DNA of 64,000 nt from Romanomermis culicivorax (Eukaryota; Nematoda; Enoplea; Mermithida; Mermithidae). Location of the stretch: assembly GCA_963922205.1 (NCBI GenBank), contig CAWUHX010000259.1, forward strand, positions 62,001-126,000, read 5' to 3'. The notes beneath the pieces are model-generated. The model did no database searches. It was not told the DNA's origin and worked only from the letters and a program-made list of their open reading frames with translations. Position 1 is the first letter of the stretch, and each line of letters begins with the position of its first letter. Both the position numbers and the translations under genes were made by a program. This document shows positions 1-36,109 of the stretch, one piece after another.

Positions 1-33
1 ATCACCGTCCGCGGAGTTCTAGAATGGAAAATA

Positions 34-23066
<23,033 letters not shown>

Positions 23067-25616
23067 TTCTGGAAAAAATCAAAGTTTCTAAAAATGAATA
23101 TACACTAACATTTTTTAGATTTTACTTTTGAAAAAGTTTGCATGTGAAATTAGCAGAGTTGAAAATAATGATTCTAAAAAGCAACAGTTCTATGAAAATC
23201 ATACTAACTATGGAAGGTTTTATAAATGCTAGAAAAGAGGTTCATTTATTATGACAGAGAGTCGGATGGTGTATCATATTCATTTTTATAAGATAAAATG
23301 AGAGATGTTATTTTTTCGCATACGCTAGTATCTTGCATCGATTAATGTAAGACTCAAGAAAATCATACTTAGACAGGAGAAAGACAAGTACTATATTTGT
23401 GATGACGTAAAGATGAACCCATGACCTTCCCAAGACCTGATTTTGTAAATCATGATCAACTGAGCAAAAATATTTTCATTGAACTGCAAGCATAGTTAGC
23501 CTGATCAGTGTTGAAGGGCTTCCTGGGTGGCCCCGGAGCTGTTCCACCACTGACCAAAGTCGGGGTAGGTGTGACCATCCCGACCAGAGCTCAGCAAAAA
23601 TGGCCGGGTTCGGGACTCGTGGATTGGCCGAATCATCAATCCTACGAATGTAATGTTGTATGTTGCCATACATTATCAGTTGACCTAAGTTCAGGTTAAA
23701 AGCGAGTGAATGTATCCAAATTCGCCAACACAACCTTTAAATTTAAACATAATTTCAATGGTCTTGTTGAAAATTTACTCCCATCAGGATGCAACACTGG
23801 AATTTTCATTAGACAGGCCTTACATCATACAGTATGGCAGTTCATGTTGGCTCCTCAACTTGTCTTAAATAAGATTAGCATCCCACTGAAGATCATAGTG
23901 TGTCTTTCAAAATGACTGGTATCAGTATTCTCATTTGTAAGAATAGTGATAACGTCAGCCGCGAGACTGTTGCAAGATCTTGATAAGAGATTCTGCATCT
24001 TGCCACCTACTAACGCAAAAACCTTGTCAGGATTGCATGAGAATCCAATTATCTAGAAGACTTTACATGGATCTTGCGTTGCAGCATTTAGTAAGAGGAT
24101 CTTGTATCTACTGCACATTACACGTGCTTGAAAATCACCTTCAAGATAAAATAAGATGAAACAATGAAAATAATTGTCAAACCCAACGATTCTATTTTTA
24201 TGGAACGGTTGTTAATTAAAAATGACTAAAATTGGTATTGCAGTCATTATTTTTTTAGCTTTAAATTTGAGCAATCAAAAAACTTTATCATGTTTTGTTC
24301 CTCAAATTCCGATGATCTATGTGGTATCATATGCGTCTTGAGCTTACTTTATCACACATGAAGGCTGTATTTCATCAGCAGTTGGATGGTAGCAGCTGTT
24401 AGGCAGATGCTACTACGATACATTCTACTAGAGCACGAGCTAGGTTTTACCGTATGCCAATAGGTAGCGGCATCATCAAAATTTTTAGAATTAGCTTCTA
24501 CTAGGACAGAGATAGAAATTTGCAGCGTAGATTAAGCTAGCTTTTAACTCGGTCTCAGGTATGATCAACAACACTTGTGTTACAGAAGCATCCATGCAGC
24601 CATTCGCCTAAGAAAACTGTTTAGAAGCCATATAGTAGTGAGCTTTGAAATTTTAAAGGATATGAATCTGCAAAGCTTTTTGTGCTTTTGTGCTACAGAA
24701 TTCGAATACTTATTCTTGAATACCAGACGAATTATTGCTACGTTTCTGTTCAAACAGTGAACCTCAGACCTTTGCACGGAAGGGGACAATGAGTCATTGT
24801 TATCGGGGTCATAAAAATTAGATTATCAAGCAAATCATCAACGAAAAAATATTGGATCTGACCAATCATCGAGAAAACACAATAATCGCAAGAAAAGTGG
24901 CCACGCAGAGTCGAAAGATCAATGTTCATCATGCAACGGCTGAGGTATTCAAATTTTCAAGTGTCTTTTGACACAATAGCGAAAAGCTACGCAAAAAATA
25001 TATTTCATGTGTTCACAAAGTCAACTTGGGTTATAGACTTATTTTTTGCAGAATGATTGAAAAATGGCTGAGCAATGTCTTGGAAATTCACGAAGCTTTT
25101 AGTTTAGAAACAGAAAAGGAACGCACAGCGACAAGGATATCATCGGCAGCATAGCGCACTCGAAAAATGTTGATGAAACATGTAAATTTTGCAATAGTCT
25201 TCATCGAAACGAACATCATTATCAAATAAGACGATAGAATGCAGCTTTGATGATTCGATTTTCTGACATTTAGCGCTGTTTAGAATCCCCATGTCTGTGG
25301 AGGTATAGAACCAAAATGAAAAAAGTATCAATAATTATTTCGCCTGGTCAGTTTTTTGATGCTGTCGACATAGAATGAATAGGCTAAAGTCGGAGAATCG
25401 ACGTCTTTCCCATCAATAGTTTCCCAGCATGTCATCCGATCATTCCTAATATCAACAGCGCTGACGTTTGCGAAAAATTGATGAGAACGAGAGCAAGAAA
25501 CAGCAGATTATTAAAATAGATGTGGTTCACTTATAGGATGTGAGAATTCAAATTAGCTGACCATATTTATAGCATATCTATTCCATATTTAGAATATCGA
25601 ACAATATCCAAGGATC
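23067..25616. other. intergenic, no recognised feature
   Basis: AT-rich sequence upstream of the ATP-grasp-SET gene. A GC-richer patch at about 23500-23640 has no ORF or repeat structure I can name. The promoter of the gene should lie here, but I see no clear TATA box. Confidence 0.4.
23068..23077 (-). promoter_or_regulatory. splice-acceptor-like site just before the ATG
   Basis: On the minus strand TTTTTTCCAG is followed by AA and the start codon. It could be a trans-splice (spliced-leader) acceptor or the end of a 5' UTR intron. The sequence alone cannot decide. Confidence 0.4.
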
Positions 25617-27175
25617 GGGACGGGATATCAACTTAGAGACTTAAACTCAACCTTAGCTGCAGCTTAAGCTATAGTTTAACTTTTCGTGGTAACATTGCCG
25701 TCAGTGACAGCTTGACTTTCTATTTTTCGTGTATGAGTTAAGCTTCTGATGCACTGCACCTTAACGGCAATGGTATAGTATAAAGTCAAGTTATAGCTTA
25801 GGCTGCAGCTCAACGTGTTTGTGTTGAAGTTGAGCTGCAGATCATGGTACAGCTCGACGTTTTTGAAGTAGAAATGTTTTTATGGCACTCTGTGTTGATT
25901 TTACCGAAAAATATTTATCTTGTTATCGATTTTTAGCTCATCACGGTGTATTCATGATTATTCCACTGTAGGTGACTAAAGATCAATGCTGAAGCAATTT
26001 CCAAAAAACTCGTTTATGAGTTAACGAAAAATAGGGCGATTTTGTTATAGATAAATTATTGTCCGAAAAAATCGACGAGGAACAAAAAGTCTAGTATACA
26101 AAATATAATCAAAATGCAGCACAAAAATCCTTTCTATACATAGATAGTCAAGCTGCAGCTTAACTGCAACGTAGAAAACATATCGATAAAGTTTGGCTGC
26201 AACTTAAGTTGTATATTACCGCTAAGCTGCAGCTCAATTTTCTATATAATTTTTGTGTAGCAGTTAACAGCCTGTACGCGACTATTCACGACACTAGTAT
26301 AACATACAGGGATATGCTGCAGCTCAGTTGGAGCTTTTTGATAAAACCAGATCCAGGATTTCATAAACAAAAAAATGCCAACGTAGAAGTAAAAATCACA
26401 AGAAAGTGAAAATTTGGAACAAAATAACGCATTAGGGTAGAGACAACACTAATCACCATCAACGTTATCTTAAACATATTGATACAAATATACTGCCCAT
26501 GTCATTTATTTTCCAGTACACATACAAAAAAGGCGACTAGATTTCAGTGCTTCAGGCAAAGTTTTTCAACAACTTAGTGACATCGTGATGCAGCGTATTT
26601 TCGAAAATAAACCTTGGAATAATTCTTTTGTTGATTTTGTGTCGTTCTCAGGAAACAAGTATCCCAATAGGTTGAGCTGCAGCTAAACTCTAAATAATGT
26701 TATACCATTGCAGCTGCATATTAAGTTTTGCACGAAACAATCGAAAAATAGTTGTAGGCCACTTTAGCTTAAGGTGCAACATGTTTTAGCTTGGGCTGCA
26801 GCTCAACGACAACTATAGAATCGAGTTTAGATCGACTTACAGCTCAACTCCATCGATATTTTTTGTGCTGGAGTTAAATTTCCGTGGTACACAGCTAAAC
26901 ATTTTGACACTGGAGAATGTTTGGGTATCGATATTTTTTACTAACAGATGCATATTGTGCATGTCTATTTCGTGCTACACATACACAATGTGCCGAAAAA
27001 AATCGTGTCAACAAGTAATAACGGGAAAAATGACATTTTATTATGGATAACAACAACGAAAGGAAAGAAAATCGATAATCAAACAAAAAATTTTCATGTA
27101 AAGTCTTCAAAATGCACCATAAAACGTTTTTAAGCACAAAAAGTTATGCTGAGATCTTAAGCTGCAGTTTGAGAC
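25617..27175. repeat. AGCTGCAGCT-rich palindromic repeat region
   Basis: Many copies of the palindrome core GCTGCAGC and of TTAAGCT / AGCTTAA words, often as TAGCTGCAGCTTAAG, scattered over 1.5 kb. The same words build the foldback elements at 30237-31172 and 59490-60534, so this is likely a related, older element. Ends are not resolved. Confidence 0.6.
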
Positions 27176-28870
27176 GTATTTTCTGAGAAGTTCGACCATG
27201 CATTTTATCGACCGAAGATAGAACTAATTTATACATGAAAAAAGTTTCAATGCTGAGCAATATGGTAATATTTGATTTTATATGATAACTGAAATTCGCA
27301 TGGCTATTTACAGTACTGGAAAGTTTGAAATTTTCGAAATTTTCAGCGTTTTCTTGATTTGTAAATCGCATTACTCTGCCTAGGAAAGGTGAAATTTTAT
27401 GGTCAGACATACAAAATGCGCAGAAAATAATGCTTTGTACTTTAGTATAAGCAAGATCCTGCGATTTACATTTTTTACAAAATTGTGAACCGTTTAAAAT
27501 AAGACAGTTTGAAAAAGTCGATTAAGGGTTGCTTTCCCTTGGGATGCCGCAAAATTATTCATTTCAGAAGCTCCTTCAGTTCACGATATTCTGTTGAAGT
27601 CCCAATCAGATTTGTGTATTTTTTGGGGAGTAGCAGGGATTTTCATCTATCGTAATTTTATACAGAATTGTCAAATGTCAGTAAATCCTCAATCGATGAA
27701 CGAAAAATAACTATAATAGTTGGGGATATATGTTCGAAAACACTGGTAAAATTTCATCAGTCTAACTCTAATAAATGCAGAACAGAGTATCCCAAATGAA
27801 AAGCTAAGAAATTTTTTGTCCGATTACAGGAATTAGGTAAAACTGCCGTTTTTAGCTCGCTGATTCAGTGCCTCGTATCCTATAATCTGCGAAAAAATTA
27901 TCTACGGTAGAAGACACTGTGTTCCGCATCAAATCAACTGAGGTAGAAGGAAGTTTAGCAGTGAATAGTAGACTATTTTGTGCTTTCAGAGCAGAAAAAC
28001 ATTAGAATAACTCTTGTCGGTTTCTCATAGGTAGAAGTCAACGTAAAATTCGATTTCAATGATTTCGATGAAAACTTTTCAAATTTTTCCGTGATCATTT
28101 GAGGCAACCGTTTCTGTTAGACCAATAGACTTTTTCAATCTTTTGTGTACTTCGATCTTTTTCGGGATACTCGTCTTCTCGGGATCTATCAAGTATCCCC
28201 AGCATCTCATAAGTAAATACAGATTAAATATTTGTCAACATTTATGTGAAATTACGGTTTTTCACATTTTGATAGCCACTCAAAGGGCATGTATGTGGTT
28301 GAAACTCGAATATAATATCTTTGACAAATGTAGCTGCAGAACTAAAGAAAAAAATTTAGGAAGGTAAGCTTTAGTTTTAGGATTTACGGTGAACTTTGCC
28401 TGTGGCGTTTTTCTCTCGAATTTTCTGAAATATTTGATAGTGATTCAAGTTTTTAGTTTCGTTTGAAATTTAATTAATCAAAAAATAATAAAAATAGAGA
28501 ATACTAGCTTTCCGATTTCACAGTGTATGTGAAAAATTTTCTATGCTCATTATGATGAAATTTGTATTTTTACTGACATCACACCTGTTTTAATCACTGC
28601 ACAATGGGCATTATTGTAATAAAGTATGACCGTAGGTTTCTTGTCTGACCGATTCCGATTCAGGAGAAAATAAATCAATTAATTTAGAACATCTATTTTT
28701 GATTGCAAAACGTTCATCCTCAAAACTAAAACTAAAATTGTTTAGGAAAACTCCTTTGCCATTGGAATAAAAATAAAGGAGTTAAAAATGGAAATTTCGC
28801 TATTCTTTGTCTAGCGGTGGTTATTTCTTCTATACATTTTCTAGAATCCAGCTACCCCCATTTTTGCTTA
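27176..28870. other. intergenic, nothing recognised
   Basis: AT-rich sequence without convincing ORFs, repeats or element termini. Confidence 0.4.
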
Positions 28871-29161
28871 TCATTCAAACTCATTTTTAAAACTTGCATG
28901 AATGACATATATACATATAGAAGACAAGTTCGCGTAATATGATATAATGATTTTAAATGGCATATTGAATAAACGATCCGCTGTCATTCCTGCTTTTCCG
29001 AGTATTCTAAAACTTTCTCCATTAGGCATCTCAGCTGCTCTGACTTGAAAAAGGCTATTTGTTTCTTCTTTTAAGGAAACGCGATGATTTTTATTTGTCA
29101 GCCTGTCAACGATTGCATGACAACTCTGATTGTTTTTGATGAATAACAGCTTTGGATTCAT
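28871..29161 (-). other. possible coding fragment
   Basis: A 96-codon open frame whose middle (VSLKEETNSLF, EMPNGESFRILGKAG) looks more protein-like than its surroundings, with a hydrophobic end. I recognise no family and see no clear splice sites. It may be a transposon relic or chance. Confidence 0.15.
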
Positions 29162-29544
29162 ACCAGGAAATTTTTGTTACCAATGAAAACTGGCGTCTGT
29201 TAATGTTCTGCTTCGTCACCTGGCCATTCTCGAAGGATACTAGAAGGCTCAGATCACTAATTCAGAAGCTGTGAATTGATGACGTTAATTCTATAGATAA
29301 TATTTTTCTATGAGAATGCTCATGCACATGGATATTTTTGTCTCAGACTGAGTGTAGGAATCCGGACTACTAGTTTTTTTCTAAAATGAAATTATTTTCC
29401 GAAGTAGTTCAGATTTTTTTAATTTTTGCGGATATGCCCGTACCCATTTTCCTATGGCGGGAAGGAAGCCTTTACAGGACTATACGATCATCTAAATGCC
29501 CACTTTATATGAGGCGCTCTTTGGGTGCTTTCGCCACCTAGTGG

Positions 29545-29815
29545 AGGCCACATTTTACACGCCAGCTTCCGCCTGACAAGCAGAACTTGTTCGGCTATCT
29601 ACTTCATAAATGGAATAGGCCCACCTACTCATTCACCGTATGTTATCTATCACCAAGATGTTGACTGGGCTGAATGGACCCCGGCAGGAAGCGTTCCAAG
29701 CTTGCATACACAATTTATCACTCCTGTGAGGATGACGTGTCTGCCTAGGCCAGCTACCAGAAAAAGCCGGGTTACATCCAAGACCGAACCTGGTTCTCGA
29801 GGCTGGTATAGTTGA
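29545..29815 (+). repeat. dispersed repeat family C, copy 1
   Basis: Shares GACTGGGCTGA, AAGCGTTCCAAGCTTGC, ACACAATTT and CCTGTGAGGATGAC with 38440-38660 in the same order. Non-coding; class unknown. The 96-codon plus-strand ORF here is not supported by the second copy. Confidence 0.55.
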
Positions 29816-30236
29816 TGGCGATAACCACTAAACAAAGACAGTCCTCGGTCAGATTTGGCTCTATAGTTTTTATTCAGAAATCTTTGGTTGAGTATGCTCA
29901 CGAAATTCAAATTTTATGTAACAATGGTGTAAGTAGAAAATTAAAAAAATGTGAAATAGTACGTGTTTTCTACTTTTATTATTTAACTAGAGGCATTTCA
30001 AGAAAAACATACTATACCTGATTGATTTCGCTATCTACAAAAGGATAATTTATTGCAATGTAACACTTTTTGACGACTGTTTTGACCCTAGTGTAGTATT
30101 TTGATCACATAACTTCAAGATTATAAAAAAATTATGTATTACACTGTACCATTATTACAGAACAAAAAAGCGGCAATTTTATTATCTTATATATTATATT
30201 AATTTTATTATTAATTTGCCGTAAGTCATTGCAATG

Positions 30237-31172
30237 CAGGGGCCGGTATTGCTATAAAGCTGGAGCTCAAGTTTAAGCTGGAGCTTAAGACTGTCTTGGT
30301 TGAGCTGGAGCTTAAGTCCGTATTACTAAAAGTTAAGTCGGTGCTGAACAAGAGAGACGAGTTAAGCTGCAGCTTAACTACATTTTTATATCTGTTGCGT
30401 GGAAAGTAAAGATGGAACTTGGTTAACCTACTACTTAAGTCGGTATTACTAAGAAGTTAACGTGCAGCTTAGCGAAGCTGTTGCTGAGCATCAGCTTAAG
30501 CTTTAGCTTAACCTTTTCCATATGTTTTGCATTGGAAGTTAAGCTGTAGCTTAACTTTTTGTGTCGACATTCTTTTGTGCCTCTACAATGTTTATTAGTT
30601 TACTGTGCCTCTACAGTGTTTATTTTCTTTCGGCAGTATGAACATATTGAAAAATACTAACTTGGATAGCATTTATGTATAAATAATGTCATTAGTCATT
30701 ATGGATTTTCTAGGAAAAGTTTTACACTCGATCGAATCGATATCTGGCATAAAGGTCTATATCATTGTAAAAATTCACGGGATTCAGACTGTCACGAAAA
30801 ATGTGATTTCTACAAATTGATGTTCTTCTTCATCAAGCAATATGGAAAAACGACCAGCCATTATTGTATAACAACATAAAATACGAACATAAGACGCTAC
30901 CCCCCAGTCTTAACTTTTTCACGTTGAGTTGCAGCTTAAGCTCTAGCTTAACTTTCGTAATACTGCTCCGACTTAAGCTCCAGCTTAACGGTCGAACAAA
31001 CTCAAGTCCAAGACTCTTAAGTCTCTTGCTCAGCTGCAGCTTAACACTTTTTTAGTAAACAGGCCAAGCTGGTGCTCAGCTGGAGCTTAACTTTTTTTAT
31101 GTTTTAACGTTGTAGAGACTTAAGTTGCATCTCAAGCTTCAGCTTAGGTCGCACTAGTAATATCGGCCCCAG
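30237..31172. mobile_element. hAT-like foldback element, copy 1
   Basis: Starts CAGGGGCCGGTATTGC and ends in an inverted match (AATATCGGCCCCAG), a hAT-type terminus. No transposase. The inner arms are packed with AGCTGGAGCTTAAG and GCTGCAGCTTAA units in inverted order around an AT-rich centre. It is homologous to 59490-60534. I do not see a preserved 8-bp target duplication. Confidence 0.6.
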
Positions 31173-33174
31173 GTGTATCTACTCAGGATGCCGGTTCATT
31201 ACTTGCAGTAACGTGTTGCGCCACCGAAGCCCATGAACTAGAGCGAAGGAAGCAATCATTGCTTTCCCTATAGTGATATTCATGATTCTAATCTGTTCAT
31301 TCCGCTCCGACCTTCTCGTTATTCGAAGTTAATTTCTCGGCATACAAGGATATGAAATAATTAGTTGAGACCTAATGAAGCCTAGAAGCCACTCCTGGTA
31401 GTCATCATATTGATTATACTGTTCATTTTGCGTTTCAATTTTTCTTCGTGCTTTTGAAGGGCATGCAGTTTTGCATTTGTTTGCCTCGCCAGACTACTAG
31501 ACTCACCTGTCACCTTGCGGTTTATTTTCCATAAAGCGCCATGACATCCATGTACTCAAATTTTCCGATTCATTGCTTGTTTCCCGGGATGCACGCTAAT
31601 GTATCTGTAGACTATATCGTATTTTTGATATTCCCACCATTCCACGTATGCTCCATTTTTTCCAAATGAGCCCCAGCGAGAAAAAAGATGCTCATGAATA
31701 TAATAAACAACGTGACCGCCTGTTTTCTCACATTTACTGTAGCAGTTAAGGACTATACAACTTGAAAAAAGAAAAGTGTGGCTTGCTATGCATTACCTCT
31801 GCCTACGGATAACTTTGCATGGTTTTGCATTCCGATATTCATTTGAAAATTAATTGACAGTTGATTGGCTGATATCGCATCAGAAATTTATGAATATTTT
31901 AGAATCGACTTTCTTCGGAGGAAAGATGTTAATATTTGGTTCGGATATGGATTTTACAAAAATTCCAAATCCGGTGAGACAATAGTTCTGACTTTGATTT
32001 ATTAAATGCATAATTCATCCAATTATTTCAGACTTGATGTCTTTTCTGCAAATCCATATTCTGCATGCTCAATTCAGGTCCTCCCACTACTGCTATTCAA
32101 AAGAAATACAAGAGATCAACAGTTAGTTCAAAGATTTCGATGAACAGAAGTTTCCCGCCACTAGTTAAGGAGTTCAGCACCTTGGAAAGGTTCATTTTGT
32201 TCAGCACCTTGGAAAGGTCTTCCAAGGTACTGAACAGAATCCGATTTCATGAAGATTGAATACTTTCACAAATGAAACTATGAATTTTATTTATATGAAT
32301 CTATACGAATGAGTCTTATGAATCTTGCAAAGATGAAAATTGTGACATTTTCCGAATGATTTGGTTTTCAAAAGAAAAAATACTATTCACGTTTGAATCT
32401 TTATTATGAAATCATTGACACCATGCCTTGGAAAATTTAGCTTCTATACGGTGAGTTGTGATAACTCAAAGCGAAACTATTCCTTAAAAAATTGGGTAAT
32501 TTTCGGTGCTGAGAACGTATTTGGCATTTATTTTAGACCAAAGCGTGGATTTGTAGTGCTACAGTAAACTGAAAATCGGAATTCCGTGATTTTTTGTCAT
32601 TTTTGGTGTATTTGAATACGATAGCTGTGAAACTTTGTCCAGTAGTACTCCAAATAGTGAACACTAGTTTAGATTTTTTATTAAAGCTTTCTCATGACAA
32701 AATCCTAAAATTTTTGACGTTTATTTCCAAACTGTAACAAGCTAAAAAAGACATCGGAGTGCAGTAGTAAGCTAAATAAAGCGATGTTTCTTTCGCTGAA
32801 CACAGCTATGTTGATGTTTTTTGCATGAAACCGAATTTTGCTTTTCGACTTTTCACAACAAAGCATAGTCTCTCGCAGACACAATGTCTGTAAAATGTTA
32901 AATTTCACAAAATAGTATTGCAATGAAATTTCTGCTCATGAGGAAATTTTTTTCTTTCATTTGTTGTGTATCTTTCTGGCTCAAAGAATGAAGAGAGATT
33001 GAGAGTCAAAAGCGTTGTCAATGTGTAATAAAGTTCAAAAACGCATATGAACAGTACAATGTTAACTGCAAAATTCTGAGAATCATTTATGCAAAGCAAT
33101 ACCATTTTATTCCTCGGAAGTTTAATCGTCTTCCCACTTTTTTCGCGCGGCTTTTATTGGAGTTGTTATATTTT
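31173..33174. other. intergenic, mostly unrecognised
   Basis: AT-rich. The only structure seen is at 32172-32236: a 20-bp direct repeat (GTTCAGCACCTTGGAAAGGT, twice) followed by an inverted partial copy that could form a hairpin. Confidence 0.4.
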
Positions 33175-33960
33175 AGACAAATTAGAGGTTGAGATCCCTC
33201 AGGCCGAAAATCAGGCTGGTCCGTAGGTCGGAAAAGAAGTCAAAATCGGCAGGAGAGATAGTCAGGGATTCGTTCTTAATGTGCGGGCTTTCTACCGACC
33301 CAATTATTTGCCCAATGGACAAATAATGTTAAAACTTTGAATCAAGAATAGTTAACCCAAATCGTTAAACCTTTGGTTTCTCGATTCGAGTTAGTGCTTG
33401 AAGATTTTTGTAATAAAATATTTATGTAATAAAAAAAATATTGAGCCTTCGCATAGAATACAAAGGAGGCGGGCCACGACGAGCAAGACTAGAGCGCAAA
33501 ATAAATAACACTAGTATTACTAACAATAAAAAAGACGCCATACACTTACACTTTCCGAATCTGGCTACAGTAATTGCTTCGAAATAATCCGGCAACGCAG
33601 ATTAGATGCGCGCTCGCGTTACCAAATTACGACAAAATCCACATAAATCGATGGAAACACACTACAACACCCCTCAATCTAGCGTTAGATCATTGATCGT
33701 CAGCACTGGGAGACCAAGGGCAGCGGGGGGCTACTCAGTCCCTCACAGCCAAATTGTAACTAGCAGAGCCGAAAGTGCCCCATAGATGGTGTCACAGCTT
33801 GACCTGATGTCTCGCCTGTGCCACAATGTTAGAGCACACTGATGACACCAGGAACCCCACAGACGAGTGGCAAGAAAGAATTGTTGAAGGTGTTAGAGCC
33901 GATTTAGGCATTACGATGTAGGGCGTCAGGACCCTCCTGAATCGGTCCACAATTGGCGTA
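33175..33960 (-). repeat. possible solo LTR or old LTR-element fragment
   Basis: A block of distinctly higher GC than its surroundings, without an ORF. On the minus strand it runs from a GTGGCACAGGCGAGACATC region through promoter-like GC-rich sequence to AATAAAATATTT-type AT-rich sequence, as an LTR might. No second copy exists in the window and the ends are uncertain. Confidence 0.25.
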
Positions 33961-33984
33961 GCTGAATTATCACTGTTTTCATCA

Positions 33985-34285
33985 TACCAGTAAGAGGTCC
34001 GACCAGTTAGGGGTAATATACCCAAAATTTTGGGATGAGGATCCCAAAATTCCCAAAAAAAATTTTTTGGGGAGGGGGGGTCGAAAAACTAAAAAAAAAT
34101 CGATAAAATTTCGAAAATTTTCCCAAAAAAACCATTTTTCCCCAATTTTTTCAATTTTTTCGGGTTTGGGGGTTGGGTATAGGGTTGACCAGGTTAGGGG
34201 GTGAGGTTTCGACATTTAGGCATAGGGCTCGACCAAGTTGGTGGTGGGGGTGTCTCCCAACCCCCGCCGCAACTATAGGTATGGT
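33985..34285 (-). repeat. dispersed repeat family A, copy 2 (inverted)
   Basis: The reverse complement shows the same block order as 2523-2735: GGTCAACCCTATACCCAACC, C runs, AAAAATTGGG core, C runs and ACTGGTCGGACCTCTTA. It is longer at one end, with an additional CTTGGTCGAGCCCTATG block. Confidence 0.65.
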
Positions 34286-35721
34286 TTTCGTTGAATCTTT
34301 TTCCAAAATCCTAGTTACCTGTGTGATTGGTTATTCTTGTTGCACAATTCTATGACAAAGAATTTTGCATTTGTCTAGAATTAATAGGTTCCATCAAATG
34401 GCCGTCTATTAAAATAAGTACGGCATTCAAACTTCTGTCACAACACGACCACAGTGATAAAGTGACCGAAATGTGAGAAAATCCATGAAATAATATAAAA
34501 TATTTTGTGAGTATGGTATGCCGAACAAAGCGTGAACTATCACTGTATTTTTGATTGTATGACACTGACAATGTTCGAAGTCTGCATTTTATGGCAAACA
34601 TTCTTGCATTTTCTACCACTCGACAAAATTCTAGAATATCGGCATAGTTGTAGATCCAGTTCATTTTACCGTCAAACGAAGTGCTTTCTTTTGGTTACTA
34701 TTACGCAAACCGGAATCCCCAATTATTTTACATTGTGTTTACTTTTAGCATACTTGCCAATATCGATCTCTAAAGAATGAGTTCCAAAACCAGATTCACT
34801 TTTTTTGTTTTATTATTCTCTAAAAAAATTTCTGCGGTAGAGAATAAATCTTTGGGTAAGAGTATAGTTTGCGGTGTATCTCTTAGTTATTAGAACTTGC
34901 GAACTAGCTTTTCATACTGAGGATGAAAAAAATTCATGCCTGTGGTGGGAAAAATCCAAGTAATCGTGCTTTTTACTGTTTTTGAAGCTAGGCTATGTGT
35001 ATTTTAGATCTGAGTTTCTTGTATTCTAGGAAAATTGTCAATGCTTCACGACCATTAGGTGCTCAGCTACTCTCGAATGTTTTAGTCGTGTGATTCTTTA
35101 TTATAGAACTCATCTAATAACATGCTTTTCACTCGTTAAGCAACAATATATCCTGAGCTCTGTATACGCCTAATTTGCATATTCGAACTTTTTGAACAGT
35201 CACATCTCATACGTAAATTGTGTATTTGGAATTCTCTTAAATAAAAAATTACTTGGATCAAATTAACAGTAAAAACCCCCAGCCGAAAAATTTCCGGGTG
35301 CCTATAGCCATAATGTGCGCAAAAATAGGCACGGCTTTTTAAGGATTAATAATTAGAGGCTACAGTAAAAAAGCGGATGGTACATTCGCAAAACTAGATC
35401 TCAGTCGGTGACATAATGAAAATCATTATTTTGAAAGTTGAGGATTCTCAACATGTATACAACGACTGCATAATGCGCCGCTTTTTGTGTTCAGGATAGC
35501 TTTATTCACCTGCGCATCATTTGTATACGTTATTGAACGCACTCTCTAAAACTCGCTCTTGCGCATAATGTAGTAGCTATTTTGTTATATAGGATTGTCG
35601 CTTTTGATTATAATCGTTTTTATTATTCCATTGTTTTTCTTTTCTCGATAATTATCGCCACTTTTCACTTGGAAAAAGTAGCAACGATTTTAGTTGTTTG
35701 TTGAACAAATTACCAGCGAGC
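34286..35721. other. intergenic, nothing recognised
   Basis: AT-rich. The last ~150 bp before the TATA box at 35722 are the likely upstream promoter region of the plus-strand gene. Confidence 0.4.
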
Positions 35722-35729
35722 TATAAAAA
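35722..35729 (+). promoter_or_regulatory. TATA box
   Basis: TATAAAAA lies 56 bp before an ATG-initiated exon with a good donor. This spacing suits a start of transcription near 35752. Confidence 0.5.
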
Positions 35730-35777
35730 TTCGCATCATCGTTTATTACCGTTTGAGAGAGACTGTGGTCGTTGACG

Positions 35778-35874
35778 ATGTCCGTCGACAACGAGGAATA
35801 TAGTTTGCGACGTCAATCGACGTCTGCAACTAGTGACAACGACACGGATTCATTTTACGAAGCTGAAGATGCAG
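35778..35874 (+). CDS. first coding exon of a host gene with FFAT-like motif
   Basis: ATG at 35778, 32 codons plus one base, then a G/GTAAAA donor. The peptide starts MSVDNEEYSLRRQSTSATS and ends in an acidic run with SFYEAED. That fits the FFAT pattern (acidic flank, two aromatics, acidic residue, Ala, x, acidic) that docks lipid-transfer and contact-site proteins on ER VAP proteins. Codon composition is richer in G/C than the surroundings, a TATA box precedes it and the frame has no alternative explanation. Later exons are not certain; 58403-58490 fits in phase. The product family is not identified. Confidence 0.5.
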
Positions 35875-36109
35875 GTAAAATTTGTGATTTTTTCAGGGTA
35901 GGTAGCAAAGTTTTGTCAACCTTCGTATAAACAGTATCCCACAATATACTTTACATCTAACCTAACATTAACGTCAAAAACAGCTTTGTGCCATCAAATT
36001 TTTGACCGGTCATTTAGCTTTTTATAGTTTTGGCAATAAAATAATGTCCAAAATTTGACTACATTTTTGAAGCTCTATTACATTTGCATGAAGCATCATT
36101 AATCATTAA

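Noticed and set aside
28871-29161. Complete small gene
   Set aside because: No promoter, splice signals or family; kept only as a low-confidence fragment.
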